The translations under genes were made by a program, and so were the position numbers. A stretch of 64,000 nucleotides of DNA from Candidatus Zixiibacteriota bacterium (GTDB taxonomy: Bacteria; Zixibacteria; MSB-5A5; WJJR01): contig JBFMGX010000032.1 of assembly GCA_040752595.1 (NCBI GenBank), positions 22,542 to 86,541 of the forward strand, in the 5' to 3' direction. This document shows positions 25,970 to 33,736 of the stretch, in pieces; position 1 is the first letter of the stretch, and each line of letters begins with the position of its first letter. A model generated the notes under the pieces. It was not told where the DNA came from and made no database searches. It saw only the letters and a program-made list of their open reading frames with translations.

Positions 25970-27424
25970 TCAGGAGCCCTGCTTGCGGTGAGCAAGGTCG
26001 AACCGCGCTCCTGACGCGTTGGGCGTCCCCCGCACGTTCCCCCGCGCCAGCGAAACGAAGACCCCGACGAAACACCACGCCGCGAAAACGCCATAGGCGA
26101 CCTTGATGCTGTGCAGGAAGGGACCGTAGTACTCGGGGGTGATCTCCACCTTGCCCACGAAGATCGAGAAGATCAGCATGGCGACGCCCATGCTGAGCAT
26201 CTGGCCCACCAGACGCATTGTCCCCAATGTCGCAGACGCGACGCCGTAGTAGCGCTTCTCCACCGCGCTCATGACGGCATTGGAGTTGGGCGATGAGAAG
26301 AGGGCAAAGCCGAGCCCCAGAACCATCAACGCGGTCACGATGTACGGCACTGGCGTCTGCGGACCGAGGAAGACCAAGAGCACGAGCCCCACGACTGTGA
26401 TCGCCATCCCGGCTGAGGCGACGATGCGCGACTCCACGCGGTCGGACAGCCGTCCGGCATAAGGGGAGAGGATCGCCATCACGATCGGCTGCGAGACCAG
26501 AATCGTTCCGGCGCTTTCGGGCGTGTACCCCTTGATGTATTGCAGATAGAGACTCAGGAAGAAGCCGACGGCAAAAGTCGCGCTGTAGTTGATCAGCGCC
26601 GCCAGATTGGAAAAGCCGAAGACGATGTTGCCGCGAAACAGCGACATGTTCAGGACCGGATGTCTCGCGCGCAGCTCCCACCATACGAAGGCGACCGCCG
26701 CCAGCACGCCGACGACGATGAAGACCGCCCCGCTCCACAGCGGGAGGAGCGACAGGCCATACATGATCGCCACCAACGTCAGGCCATAGATCACCGACCC
26801 GGTCCAGTCGAGCTTCTCGCCTTTGGCTTCGGCCCATTCGCCTTTGAGTCCCCACATCGTGAGGACGACGAGCACCGCTCCGAGGAGCGTGTTGACCCAG
26901 AAGATGCTGCGCCAGCCGAGATGCTGTGTGAGGATGCCGCCGGCGAACGGACCCAATGACAATCCCAGGTAGACGGCCGCGACATTGATCCCCAGCGCCT
27001 TGCCGCGTTCGCCGACCGGGAAGACCGAGGTCACAATCGCCATGCCGGTCCCGAAGAGCATCGCGCCGCCGATTCCCTGCACGATGCGCGCGCCGATCAG
27101 CATTGCATCCGATCGGGCCAACGCCGACAGCAGCGATGCCAGCGAATATGTGGCGACGCCGTAAGTGAAGACCCGCCGCCGCCCATGGATGTCCGCCAGC
27201 TTGCCGAACGGCACCAGGAACATCGCCGCGGTCAACAAATACGACGTCGACACCCAACTGAGCGTGATGGCATCGAGCGCGAACTCCTTCCCAATCGACG
27301 GCAGCGCCACATTGATCGACGACCCCATGAACGGCGTCACAAACGCCGCCAGCGTGGCGACGAGGAGGACGGTGCGTTTCTGCGATTGAGCCGGATCAGG
27401 CAGTGTGGGAGACCGAGGCATCAC
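25970..27424 (-). CDS. MFS multidrug exporter, DHA2 (EmrB/QacA-like)
   Basis: A 484-residue protein with 13-14 hydrophobic helices. The loop 2-3 motif GKLADIHGRRRVF and motif C-like GLSLGPFAGGILTQHLGWRSIFWVN are typical of 14-TM drug:H+ antiporters. It likely expels hydrophobic cations or drugs; substrate unknown. The last 15 codons and stop lie in an inverted repeat (GTCAGGAGC...GCTCCTGAC, 25969-26014), so its C-terminus is repeat-derived. It lies just downstream of module A but has its own style and higher GC. Confidence 0.88.
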   Translation of the reverse strand: MMPRSPTLPDPAQSQKRTVLLVATLAAFVTPFMGSSINVALPSIGKEFALDAITLSWVSTSYLLTAAMFLVPFGKLADIHGRRRVFTYGVATYSLASLLSALARSDAMLIGARIVQGIGGAMLFGTGMAIVTSVFPVGERGKALGINVAAVYLGLSLGPFAGGILTQHLGWRSIFWVNTLLGAVLVVLTMWGLKGEWAEAKGEKLDWTGSVIYGLTLVAIMYGLSLLPLWSGAVFIVVGVLAAVAFVWWELRARHPVLNMSLFRGNIVFGFSNLAALINYSATFAVGFFLSLYLQYIKGYTPESAGTILVSQPIVMAILSPYAGRLSDRVESRIVASAGMAITVVGLVLLVFLGPQTPVPYIVTALMVLGLGFALFSSPNSNAVMSAVEKRYYGVASATLGTMRLVGQMLSMGVAMLIFSIFVGKVEITPEYYGPFLHSIKVAYGVFAAWCFVGVFVSLARGNVRGTPNASGARFDLAHRKQGS

Positions 27425-27481
27425 CCTTGAGATTGCTTGCCGCGTGCGCGGCAGTGGAAAGAACCGGATGACTTACACCGC

Positions 27482-29689
27482 TCACATCTTGACCTGGGTC
27501 TCGTGCGCAATGGGGAGGAACCGCGTCATCATCGCTGTATATTCCGCGTAGTAGGCGTCCCAATCAGAGTCGGTGTACTCCTCGGGGCGGATGGTCTCAT
27601 TCCTTCCAAGCAGGCGAGCACAGACCGCATCTGCAACTATCTCGGCAAGCAGTACCCGAAAGTAAACCTCTTCTTGGCCGGGGTACTTCGGTCCTGGCCC
27701 AAGATAGCGGCGCACCGACGGGTGTCTTGTTGCGATGTGTAGCTCGTTCCCGCGCCAAAACGACCTCTGATTCCCATAATCCCCCGGATCGAGCACTATT
27801 TCAATCGTCGCTCCGAGAGGGTCCACCGAAACCAGCTCTGCCTCGCATGTGTGGGCCTCGAACGCAGCCCTCAATTGTGCGATACGACCGGCCTGGCTGG
27901 CAGACACCCTGAGGCGGCATTCGGCGATGCCGACATTGGGCCTCGGTACCAGACAGGGATCACCTTCGAGCTTGAAACCCTTGTCCGTGCATGTGATTTC
28001 GAACGAAGTTGGCCTTGAGACTACTCCTGGGATGGGGGCATAGAGCACGACTGTTCTCCTTGAATCGACCTGAACAGAGTATCTCTTCCGACTGAAGCAG
28101 AATCGCGTGATGTCGCGATACAGATCCTTCTCGCTTTCCAGCACCTCTATGGTGCTGTCCGCAACGATCTTCCCAACCCGCACTTTGATTCCGGTTGCGT
28201 TCGACGGGCGCTCGCCCTTAACGGTCCAAACACATCTGAGAACTCCCTCCCGTCTCGGATGGCACTCCAGTGCGACGAAGGGCCTGCTTACTCGTACCTC
28301 GTCTGTGGCGGATGCGATCTCCACCGTATCCCCCGGCGCAAGCTCAGGGAATGCGTCCTGCCTCACATTGAGCCAAAAACGCACACTACGGCCGACCAGA
28401 ACACGCGCGAACGGTGGGTTGAGGCTGAATCCCCTCTTCTGGAAACTACTGTCGGGCAGTGTGTCGTCAGCGTCGCGCGCAATCTCGTCAACCTCGCGGT
28501 TTTCACTCATGAACTTGGCTGCGGCTTTTTCAAGAGCGCGGAGCCGGCGGCGGGTGTCGTCACTCTCGATGCTCGCTCTTTGGCTCTCCGCCTGCTTCCG
28601 TTCTGCTTCCACGAGGGGCCTGAGCCGCTTCAGGGCCTCCCTAAATAGCGCTTCCACAAAGGGGTGCTCTCGTGACAAGCCCTCCTTGCGCAACGGGTCC
28701 AGAATGGGCCGCGGATTGTCCTCCGTGGGGGGCAATCCCTTTTCGAATCTGTCGTCATACTCATTCCACAAATCGTCTATGTGCTCGCAAGTGAGCCGCC
28801 CGTAGAACCACTTCGCGTACGGATCGCTCTCGAGATCGGGCGCGAATAGGGTCGCTTCATGGATAGCATGCTTGGATTTGACCAAGATCCCCCCGAGCCG
28901 GAATCTCGGGCGCTGATCCTCCAAGCGTTCTTTGGCGCGCCTTATGACGAGCTTGGCTTCGACGTCGCCGTGGCCAGGCACTTTGAATCGTTCATTCACC
29001 CTGTCTGCGCCCTCGGCCATAGGCGCCCGGATGGTATGGCTCCGGCCAGGGTTGTTGCTATCGTACAGAACGATCTCCCGGTCCGGTGAGCTGAGAATGT
29101 CGCGGAGGGCCACCAGCCGACTGAAATCCTCTCGAAGAGTATCATGTTGGGGAACCCGTACGACTTCAGAATCAACCTGGACCGTTACAACTGTTCCAGT
29201 CCCGTCGACGATTTTCAGACGCGCCCGATGTGGGTCAGGGTCACATGGGCACGTCGAATCAGGGATGAAGCGCCCCTGCGGAGTGATTTCGCACTTGTGG
29301 TACATCCCGTCACCCGCAATCGACTCGAATGCCACTCCCCCCAGCCAAGCCACGTCCTTGGCACCACGCGAGTTTGTGCCTCGAACCCTCTCTCCCTTCT
29401 CCATTCCGCTCACGCGATCACCGACTCGCCTCAGCTTTGTCCGCATTACCTCCAGTGTCATCCCATCGGCGAAGTCCCGTACTCTGATGAGATTTGGCGT
29501 CCCCTTTCTTCTTCTCTCGACTTCAAGCTCTATCCGCCCACTTCTTCTCTTGAGAAAGACGTAGCGGTCGTCGGCGTTCGTGACGATCTCAACGAGTGCA
29601 TCGTATATATCGCGAATAGCCATCTGGGCGTTCTGCCGCCAGTAGCGCGGATTACTTAGATCAAGCGGCTCACCCGTCTCTTGTGCCAT
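27482..29689 (-). CDS. GHKL/Hsp90-like ATPase, module A
   Basis: A 735-residue protein from the ATG at 29689, two bases after the partner's stop; an upstream in-frame ATG at 29716 would overlap it. GHKL features: N-box EIVTNADDRY (34-43), G1 box DFADGM (72-77), G2 box GTNSRGAKD (104-112). Residues 292-345 hold conserved-looking FYGRL, ILDPLRKEGL and HPFVEALF; 345-405 is a charged helical stretch; 415-640 is beta-rich; and the C-terminus (645-665) carries ELHIATRHPSVRRYL, matching WWINSAAPFARMYL in the module B ATPase. It resembles the MORC/MutL/Hsp90 superfamily found near restriction systems. GC is lower than its neighbours. No nuclease motif is evident. A defence role is inference. Confidence 0.72.
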   Translation of the reverse strand: MAQETGEPLDLSNPRYWRQNAQMAIRDIYDALVEIVTNADDRYVFLKRRSGRIELEVERRRKGTPNLIRVRDFADGMTLEVMRTKLRRVGDRVSGMEKGERVRGTNSRGAKDVAWLGGVAFESIAGDGMYHKCEITPQGRFIPDSTCPCDPDPHRARLKIVDGTGTVVTVQVDSEVVRVPQHDTLREDFSRLVALRDILSSPDREIVLYDSNNPGRSHTIRAPMAEGADRVNERFKVPGHGDVEAKLVIRRAKERLEDQRPRFRLGGILVKSKHAIHEATLFAPDLESDPYAKWFYGRLTCEHIDDLWNEYDDRFEKGLPPTEDNPRPILDPLRKEGLSREHPFVEALFREALKRLRPLVEAERKQAESQRASIESDDTRRRLRALEKAAAKFMSENREVDEIARDADDTLPDSSFQKRGFSLNPPFARVLVGRSVRFWLNVRQDAFPELAPGDTVEIASATDEVRVSRPFVALECHPRREGVLRCVWTVKGERPSNATGIKVRVGKIVADSTIEVLESEKDLYRDITRFCFSRKRYSVQVDSRRTVVLYAPIPGVVSRPTSFEITCTDKGFKLEGDPCLVPRPNVGIAECRLRVSASQAGRIAQLRAAFEAHTCEAELVSVDPLGATIEIVLDPGDYGNQRSFWRGNELHIATRHPSVRRYLGPGPKYPGQEEVYFRVLLAEIVADAVCARLLGRNETIRPEEYTDSDWDAYYAEYTAMMTRFLPIAHETQVKM

Positions 29690-29691
29690 GG

Positions 29692-30378
29692 CTACACCTT
29701 CGGGACACCACGCCATTCAACTTGTGCTTCGAGCGCAACTCTGCACCGTCTCAGGAATGCAAGCATGCCTTCATCACTTGCCGACTGGGCCAGGTTCGTT
29801 GCCGCCTGTAACCTCTTCTCCCACGTCTTCTGGTCTGCATCCACCCGGCAGCGGAAGAACTCCGCGAGGTCTCCCAGCGATGGGCTGAACGTCTCAAGTT
29901 GCTCAGAATAACTTCGGAAGAGTCTATGCTCGCGAAGGCGTGTAAGCCTCTGGAGTCGGTCTTGTCGATGGCTACTTGCTTCATGGTATCTCAGTTCTGT
30001 TGTCAGCCGGATTTCGTTCACCTGCGCCCATTTCGCTCCCGCCTCAGTAAGAGCCCAACCATCCAATGCCGGCTCGGAGTTCGTCCTATGTGATTGCCCC
30101 TTACCTCTCCCGGTCCGCCCTTGAAGCAGGATGCCATTCTTCTTCTTCCGTGCGTCGACAAGTGCAGAACGCACGACATCCTTGTCGGGGTATTGCGGGT
30201 ATCTGACCCAAGAGAATGAATCAGGCGCCAATTCGTAGCACTTCAACGCGATGTCTTCGGTGGGGACCTTGCGGAGCCCCCCTCCTAGGAGGTGTACCAC
30301 GAAGACAGCGACTTCCCAATTGGGGAGTTTGGGCCTTGGACTCGTCCCCACTGGTTTGCCCACCAAAGCGGGCGTCAT
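29692..30378 (-). CDS. Winged-helix-like partner of GHKL ATPase, module A
   Basis: A 228-residue protein from the ATG at 30378, preceded by AAAGGA; the frame continues upstream only into a dispersed repeat. Residues 24-115 align with the module B partner: VPTEDIALKCYELAPDSF against FSAEDLVVAAWRMFPDTF, then YPD and a WALTEAG against YQLTESG, a pattern typical of winged-helix domains ending in a beta wing. The C-terminal half is helical and charged. It precedes the ATPase gene by two bases, so the pair is coupled. The function is unknown; DNA or ATPase-regulating contact is inferred. Confidence 0.6.
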   Translation of the reverse strand: MTPALVGKPVGTSPRPKLPNWEVAVFVVHLLGGGLRKVPTEDIALKCYELAPDSFSWVRYPQYPDKDVVRSALVDARKKKNGILLQGRTGRGKGQSHRTNSEPALDGWALTEAGAKWAQVNEIRLTTELRYHEASSHRQDRLQRLTRLREHRLFRSYSEQLETFSPSLGDLAEFFRCRVDADQKTWEKRLQAATNLAQSASDEGMLAFLRRCRVALEAQVEWRGVPKV

Positions 30379-30417
30379 ATGGTGTCCTTTGTGGCGCGGG
30401 TTCGCCATGTCTGTCCT

Positions 30418-30439
30418 GGGCAGACAAGAATGTCTGCCC
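30418..30439. repeat. Hairpin repeat upstream of module A
   Basis: GGGCAGACA-AGAA-TGTCTGCCC is a perfect 9 bp stem in the spacer between lpd and module A, within a longer dispersed element whose spurious translation reads RHSCLPRTDM. Confidence 0.6.
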
Positions 30440-30469
30440 TCCTGAACGATCAAGATCGGCTCAACATCG

Positions 30470-31876
30470 TCACTGCGCAATATGCACCGCCTCGCCGCGG
30501 GCGGCGGCGGCGGATTCCATCAGGGCCTCGGAGAAGGTCGGGTGCACGTGGATGACCGAGGCCCAATCCTCGGCGGTGGCCTCAAACTCAAGGGCCAGCG
30601 CCGCCTCGCCGATCATGTCGCCTGCGGTCGGGGCGACGATGTGCACGCCGAGAATCTGATCGGTGGCCTTGTCGACCACTATCTTCACCAAGCCCTCCAT
30701 TGCGCCGGTGGCCACCGCGCGTCCCAGCGCGGCGAAGGGGAATCGGCCGATGGCGACTTCATGCCCGGCCTGTCTGGCAGCCTCCTCGGACAGACCGACC
30801 GTGGCGATTTCCGGATGCAGGAAGACCGTGCCGGGGACGGCGCGATAGTCCATTGTCGCATGATGCCCGGCGGCCACTTCGGCGGCGACATGCGCCTCAC
30901 GCGATGCCTTGTGCGCCAACAGTTTCTTGCCGACCACATCGCCGATGGCGAAGATGTTCGGGACGTTTGTCCGCATCTGCTCGTCGACGATGATGTAGCC
31001 GCGCGGATCGGTCTTGACCCCCGCCGCCTCGAGGACCAGGCCATCGGAATTCGGCTTCAGACCGACTGCGACCAGCACCTTGTCGGGCACGAGCGGATCG
31101 CCCTTGGCGCCATCGGCCTTCTCGACCGTGAGCGTCCAACGTCCATCCTTGCCCTGCGATGCGGCTGACACCTTGGCGCCGGTGATCACATTCGCGCCCG
31201 ATTTGCGCAGATTGTCCGCCGCCGCCTTGCAGAGGTCGGCGTCGAAACCGGGCAGCAATGTCGGCATCATCTCCACGACCGTGACCTTCGACCCGAAGGT
31301 GGCATACACCTCCGCCATCTCCAAGCCGATGGCGCCGCCGCCGATCACCACAAAGTCCTTCGGCGGCCCGTCGATCTCCAGCGCCTCGACATAGGTGATG
31401 ATCGTCTTCCCATCCGGCTTCAGATGCGGCAGCTCAATCGGCCGCGCCCCGGTGGCAATAATGACCTTCTTCGCCCGGATGGTATTGGACTTCCCGTCTG
31501 GATGGGTGACCACCAGCTCCTGCGGCCCCACGAATCGCGCCTCGCCTTGCAACCACTCCACGCCGTTCTTCTTGAGCAGGAACTCGACGCCTTTGACCAG
31601 ACGGTCGACCACGCGGTCCTTCTTGCCGCGCAGCTTGGCCAGATCGATTTTCGGTTCGCCGAAGTCGATGCCGAATTCCCTGGCGTGTTTGGCGCTGGTC
31701 ACAAGTCCGGCGGCGTGCAGGAGCGTCTTGGAGGGGATGCACCCCCACGACGTGCAGATGCCCCCCGCCTTGGCGCGTTCGATCACCGCGGTTTTCTGAC
31801 CCAGTTGGGCGGCGCGGATGGCGGCGACATATCCCCCCGGCCCCGCCCCGATCACACAGATATCGTATTCCATCAT
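30470..31876 (-). CDS. lpdA: Dihydrolipoyl dehydrogenase
   Basis: A 468-residue flavoprotein disulfide reductase. The FAD motif GAGPGGYVAAIRAAQLG, redox disulfide in GGICTSWGCIPSK (variant of the common GGTCLNVGCIPSK), NAD motif GGGAIGLEMAEVY, and C-terminal catalytic HVHPTFSEA are all present. It is the E3 subunit for pyruvate or 2-oxoglutarate dehydrogenase or glycine cleavage; no E1 or E2 gene is adjacent. It separates accessory modules A and B, which shows that these inserted around core genes. Confidence 0.94.
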   Translation of the reverse strand: MMEYDICVIGAGPGGYVAAIRAAQLGQKTAVIERAKAGGICTSWGCIPSKTLLHAAGLVTSAKHAREFGIDFGEPKIDLAKLRGKKDRVVDRLVKGVEFLLKKNGVEWLQGEARFVGPQELVVTHPDGKSNTIRAKKVIIATGARPIELPHLKPDGKTIITYVEALEIDGPPKDFVVIGGGAIGLEMAEVYATFGSKVTVVEMMPTLLPGFDADLCKAAADNLRKSGANVITGAKVSAASQGKDGRWTLTVEKADGAKGDPLVPDKVLVAVGLKPNSDGLVLEAAGVKTDPRGYIIVDEQMRTNVPNIFAIGDVVGKKLLAHKASREAHVAAEVAAGHHATMDYRAVPGTVFLHPEIATVGLSEEAARQAGHEVAIGRFPFAALGRAVATGAMEGLVKIVVDKATDQILGVHIVAPTAGDMIGEAALALEFEATAEDWASVIHVHPTFSEALMESAAAARGEAVHIAQ

Positions 31877-31987
31877 ATGGTCCTTTCCGTCGCGACCAGA
31901 AGATTCGACCCGCGCGCAAGGAACCGGACGGATGCACGCGTTGTCAAGGCGTCCGCGCGGCGGTCACGGCGGGCCCGTACAATGCCT

Positions 31988-32016
31988 TTGACTCACTCCG
32001 GGTGGCGGAATATAAT
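31988..32016 (+). promoter_or_regulatory. Sigma-70 promoter of the tRNA-Lys gene
   Basis: TTGACT (31988-31993), a 17 bp spacer and a perfect TATAAT (32011-32016) end 11 bp before the first tRNA base. Confidence 0.85.
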
Positions 32017-32027
32017 CCGGCGGGGCT

Positions 32028-32102
32028 GGGGGTGTAGCTCAGTGGTAGAGCATCTGCCTTTTAAGCAGGTGGTCGAAGGTTCGATCCCTTCCACCCTCAC
32101 CA
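32028..32102 (+). tRNA. tRNA-Lys (UUU)
   Basis: A 75-nt cloverleaf with encoded CCA. Acceptor GGGGGTG pairs with CACCCTC; the D arm is GCTCAGTGGTAGAGC; the anticodon stem TCTGC/GCAGG encloses CTTTTAA with anticodon TTT; the T arm is GAAGG-TTCGATC-CCTTC; discriminator A precedes CCA at 32100-32102. A strong promoter lies directly upstream. The 3' half is repeated in degenerate form at 36183-36220. Confidence 0.96.
32065..32101 (+). repeat. Left attachment-like copy: 3' half of tRNA-Lys
   Basis: Bases from the anticodon stem to the CCA (GCAGG at 32065, TTCGATCCC at 32080, ending CCCTCACC at 32101) recur as a direct repeat at 36183-36220. The core 22 bases differ at only two positions. tRNA 3' ends are classic integration sites, and the repeats bracket the module B operon. 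Confidence 0.75.
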
Positions 32103-32118
32103 AGCGATGATCGGCCAG

Positions 32119-33039
32119 TCACGAGCGTGTGAACCGGGTACGACGCGGGCGAGTGTGTGGCAATGCGCGAGTGCCGTTGAAACGAAACGCAGATCCAGCG
32201 ACGTACTCCTCCCGGACCTCAACGCTCAACCACCCACGCCCCAGAGATTCGGCGACTTCGCCCACGACGTTACTTCCGGCGAAGGGATCGAGCACCAGGT
32301 CCCCCGGAAGGGTAAGGAATCTCACAAAGAAATCGGGGACCGCTCTGACAAACCGTGCCGGGTGCACTTCCAGACCAAACTCCTTGCAGGCAGTAATGTA
32401 TGGATCATGACTCTTTGTATTCGCAGCGACGATCAGGTTTGAAGGGATCGCCCCATTCTGGCGCCTTCCCCATTTCCCAGAAACTACGTGTCCAGACGGC
32501 CTTGGCCCCTCGTTATAACCCCTCGACAACAGGTCCTCCATGCTCTTCGAGTACGGCTTCAGTACTCGGCGGTTGGAGGCTTTGGGAGTCGTTGTCTTCG
32601 ACATCCACCAGATCGGGTTCACCGCGTCCTTCACTCTGGTTCTCTCGATGTTCACCCACTGAGCTGGCGCGGGCATTTTTGCTGGATTATACCAGAAAAA
32701 CTCTTGAGCCAGTCGAAACGGTCCCTGGGGAGCGCAGAGTCGGAGCAACAAATCAAAATGGTACAAGGTGCGAGTCGCTTCGCCCTTATTCCAGGACCCG
32801 CCGATGTCCAGCACGAAGCTCCCGGTCCTCTTGAGTACGCGGAAGATCTCTTGGGCAATCGGCAGAAACCACTCGCAGTAATTCTCAGCAGAGACGTTTC
32901 CATACGATTTCTTCCGTCGTAACGCAAACGGAGGCGAAGTAATCACCAGATCGACCGAATTGCGAGGCATCCCTTGCAGGAAGGTGAGGCAGTCTGTACA
33001 ATATGCCTTCCCGAGCTTCGTGCGGTAGATTGGTTCCAT
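32119..33039 (-). CDS. Site-specific DNA methyltransferase (N4-cytosine or N6-adenine), module B
   Basis: A 306-residue class beta-type methyltransferase: the catalytic ITSPPF lies near residues 33-38, ahead of the SAM-binding region PDFFVRFLTLPGDLVLDPFAGSN near 230-252. TSPPF fits an amino-methyltransferase, most like N4-cytosine enzymes. A central variable region (about 130-215) may be target recognition. It is the last gene of a three-gene overlapping operon, its ATG sharing a base with the preceding stop (TAATG). No restriction endonuclease is adjacent, so the ATPase/partner pair may be the effector. It ends 17 bp from the tRNA. Confidence 0.88.
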   Translation of the reverse strand: MEPIYRTKLGKAYCTDCLTFLQGMPRNSVDLVITSPPFALRRKKSYGNVSAENYCEWFLPIAQEIFRVLKRTGSFVLDIGGSWNKGEATRTLYHFDLLLRLCAPQGPFRLAQEFFWYNPAKMPAPAQWVNIERTRVKDAVNPIWWMSKTTTPKASNRRVLKPYSKSMEDLLSRGYNEGPRPSGHVVSGKWGRRQNGAIPSNLIVAANTKSHDPYITACKEFGLEVHPARFVRAVPDFFVRFLTLPGDLVLDPFAGSNVVGEVAESLGRGWLSVEVREEYVAGSAFRFNGTRALPHTRPRRTRFTRS

Positions 33040-33731
33040 TAGAGTCTCTCGTCAGTGCGCCTTAAGATGAACTCGATCTCGTGGTGAAAGCGCTCGAGAA
33101 GATACTCGTGTGCTTCCACGAGCTGGTCGACGTCAGTAAGACTGATTGTAGCACCACCATGTTTAATGGTCATCTCCCTACCTTGGAGAGCTGCCCTAAC
33201 CGAGTCAACAATCCCTCTGAAGTTCTCCATGCGACCGTTGTAGTCAATCGCCGAGGTTCGAGGGGAGATGCCCCAATACGTGCAAGCATCATGGAAGGTG
33301 ATCTCTTCCCGTCGCCCCGACCTGTACTTCAGGACGACCTTAGTGTTAAGAAGTCTCAGAAGCTCGTGCTGGAGGGACCGTGATAGACCAGCCTTCTGTG
33401 CTCCCTCGACTGCGGAACCTCCTTGCAGCAGGCGGCCGTGCATCTGTCCAGATTCGGTGAGTTGATACATCTTGCTGCCGACCTTTGTGAGGAATCCTCG
33501 TTTGCGGATGGGCTTGGAGCCCATGATCTCCGCAAACACCCGGTTCGAATCCGGATAGCTTAGAGTCCCGTTGTCGGCTGTGTAGCCTGCCAGCCCGAAT
33601 GTGTCGGGGAACATGCGCCAAGCCGCAACGACAAGGTCTTCTGCGGAGAAGGGGCGCCCCGTTGTCCTCTCCAAGTCGGAGGCCGCCAAGACGAGCTTGT
33701 CAGTGACGCTCAGGCCTGATCTGATAGCCAT
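33039..33731 (-). CDS. Winged-helix-like partner of GHKL ATPase, module B
   Basis: A 230-residue protein from the ATG at 33731, 5 bp after the ATPase stop; the longer open frame overlaps the ATPase. Residues 11-95 match the module A partner: FSAEDLVVAAWRMFPDTF, LSYPDSNRVF, then KMYQLTESG. C-terminal residues 100-230 contain a basic HDACTYWGISPRTSAIDYNGRM segment and a helical end (VEAHEYLLERFHHEIEFIL). The fold looks winged-helix plus helical; the function is unknown. Its sandwich between an ATPase and a methyltransferase points to target recognition or coupling. Confidence 0.62.
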   Translation of the reverse strand: MAIRSGLSVTDKLVLAASDLERTTGRPFSAEDLVVAAWRMFPDTFGLAGYTADNGTLSYPDSNRVFAEIMGSKPIRKRGFLTKVGSKMYQLTESGQMHGRLLQGGSAVEGAQKAGLSRSLQHELLRLLNTKVVLKYRSGRREEITFHDACTYWGISPRTSAIDYNGRMENFRGIVDSVRAALQGREMTIKHGGATISLTDVDQLVEAHEYLLERFHHEIEFILRRTDERL

Positions 33732-33736
33732 TCGCC

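Noticed and set aside
25860..27257. 465-residue minus-strand frame overlapping the MFS gene in another phase
   Set aside because: Same strand but wrong phase; Arg/Gly-rich shadow of the 14-TM exporter.
30379..30480. 34-residue N-terminal extension of partner A
   Set aside because: Encoded by a dispersed hairpin repeat; the ATG at 30378 has a ribosome site and the aligned homologue starts near there.
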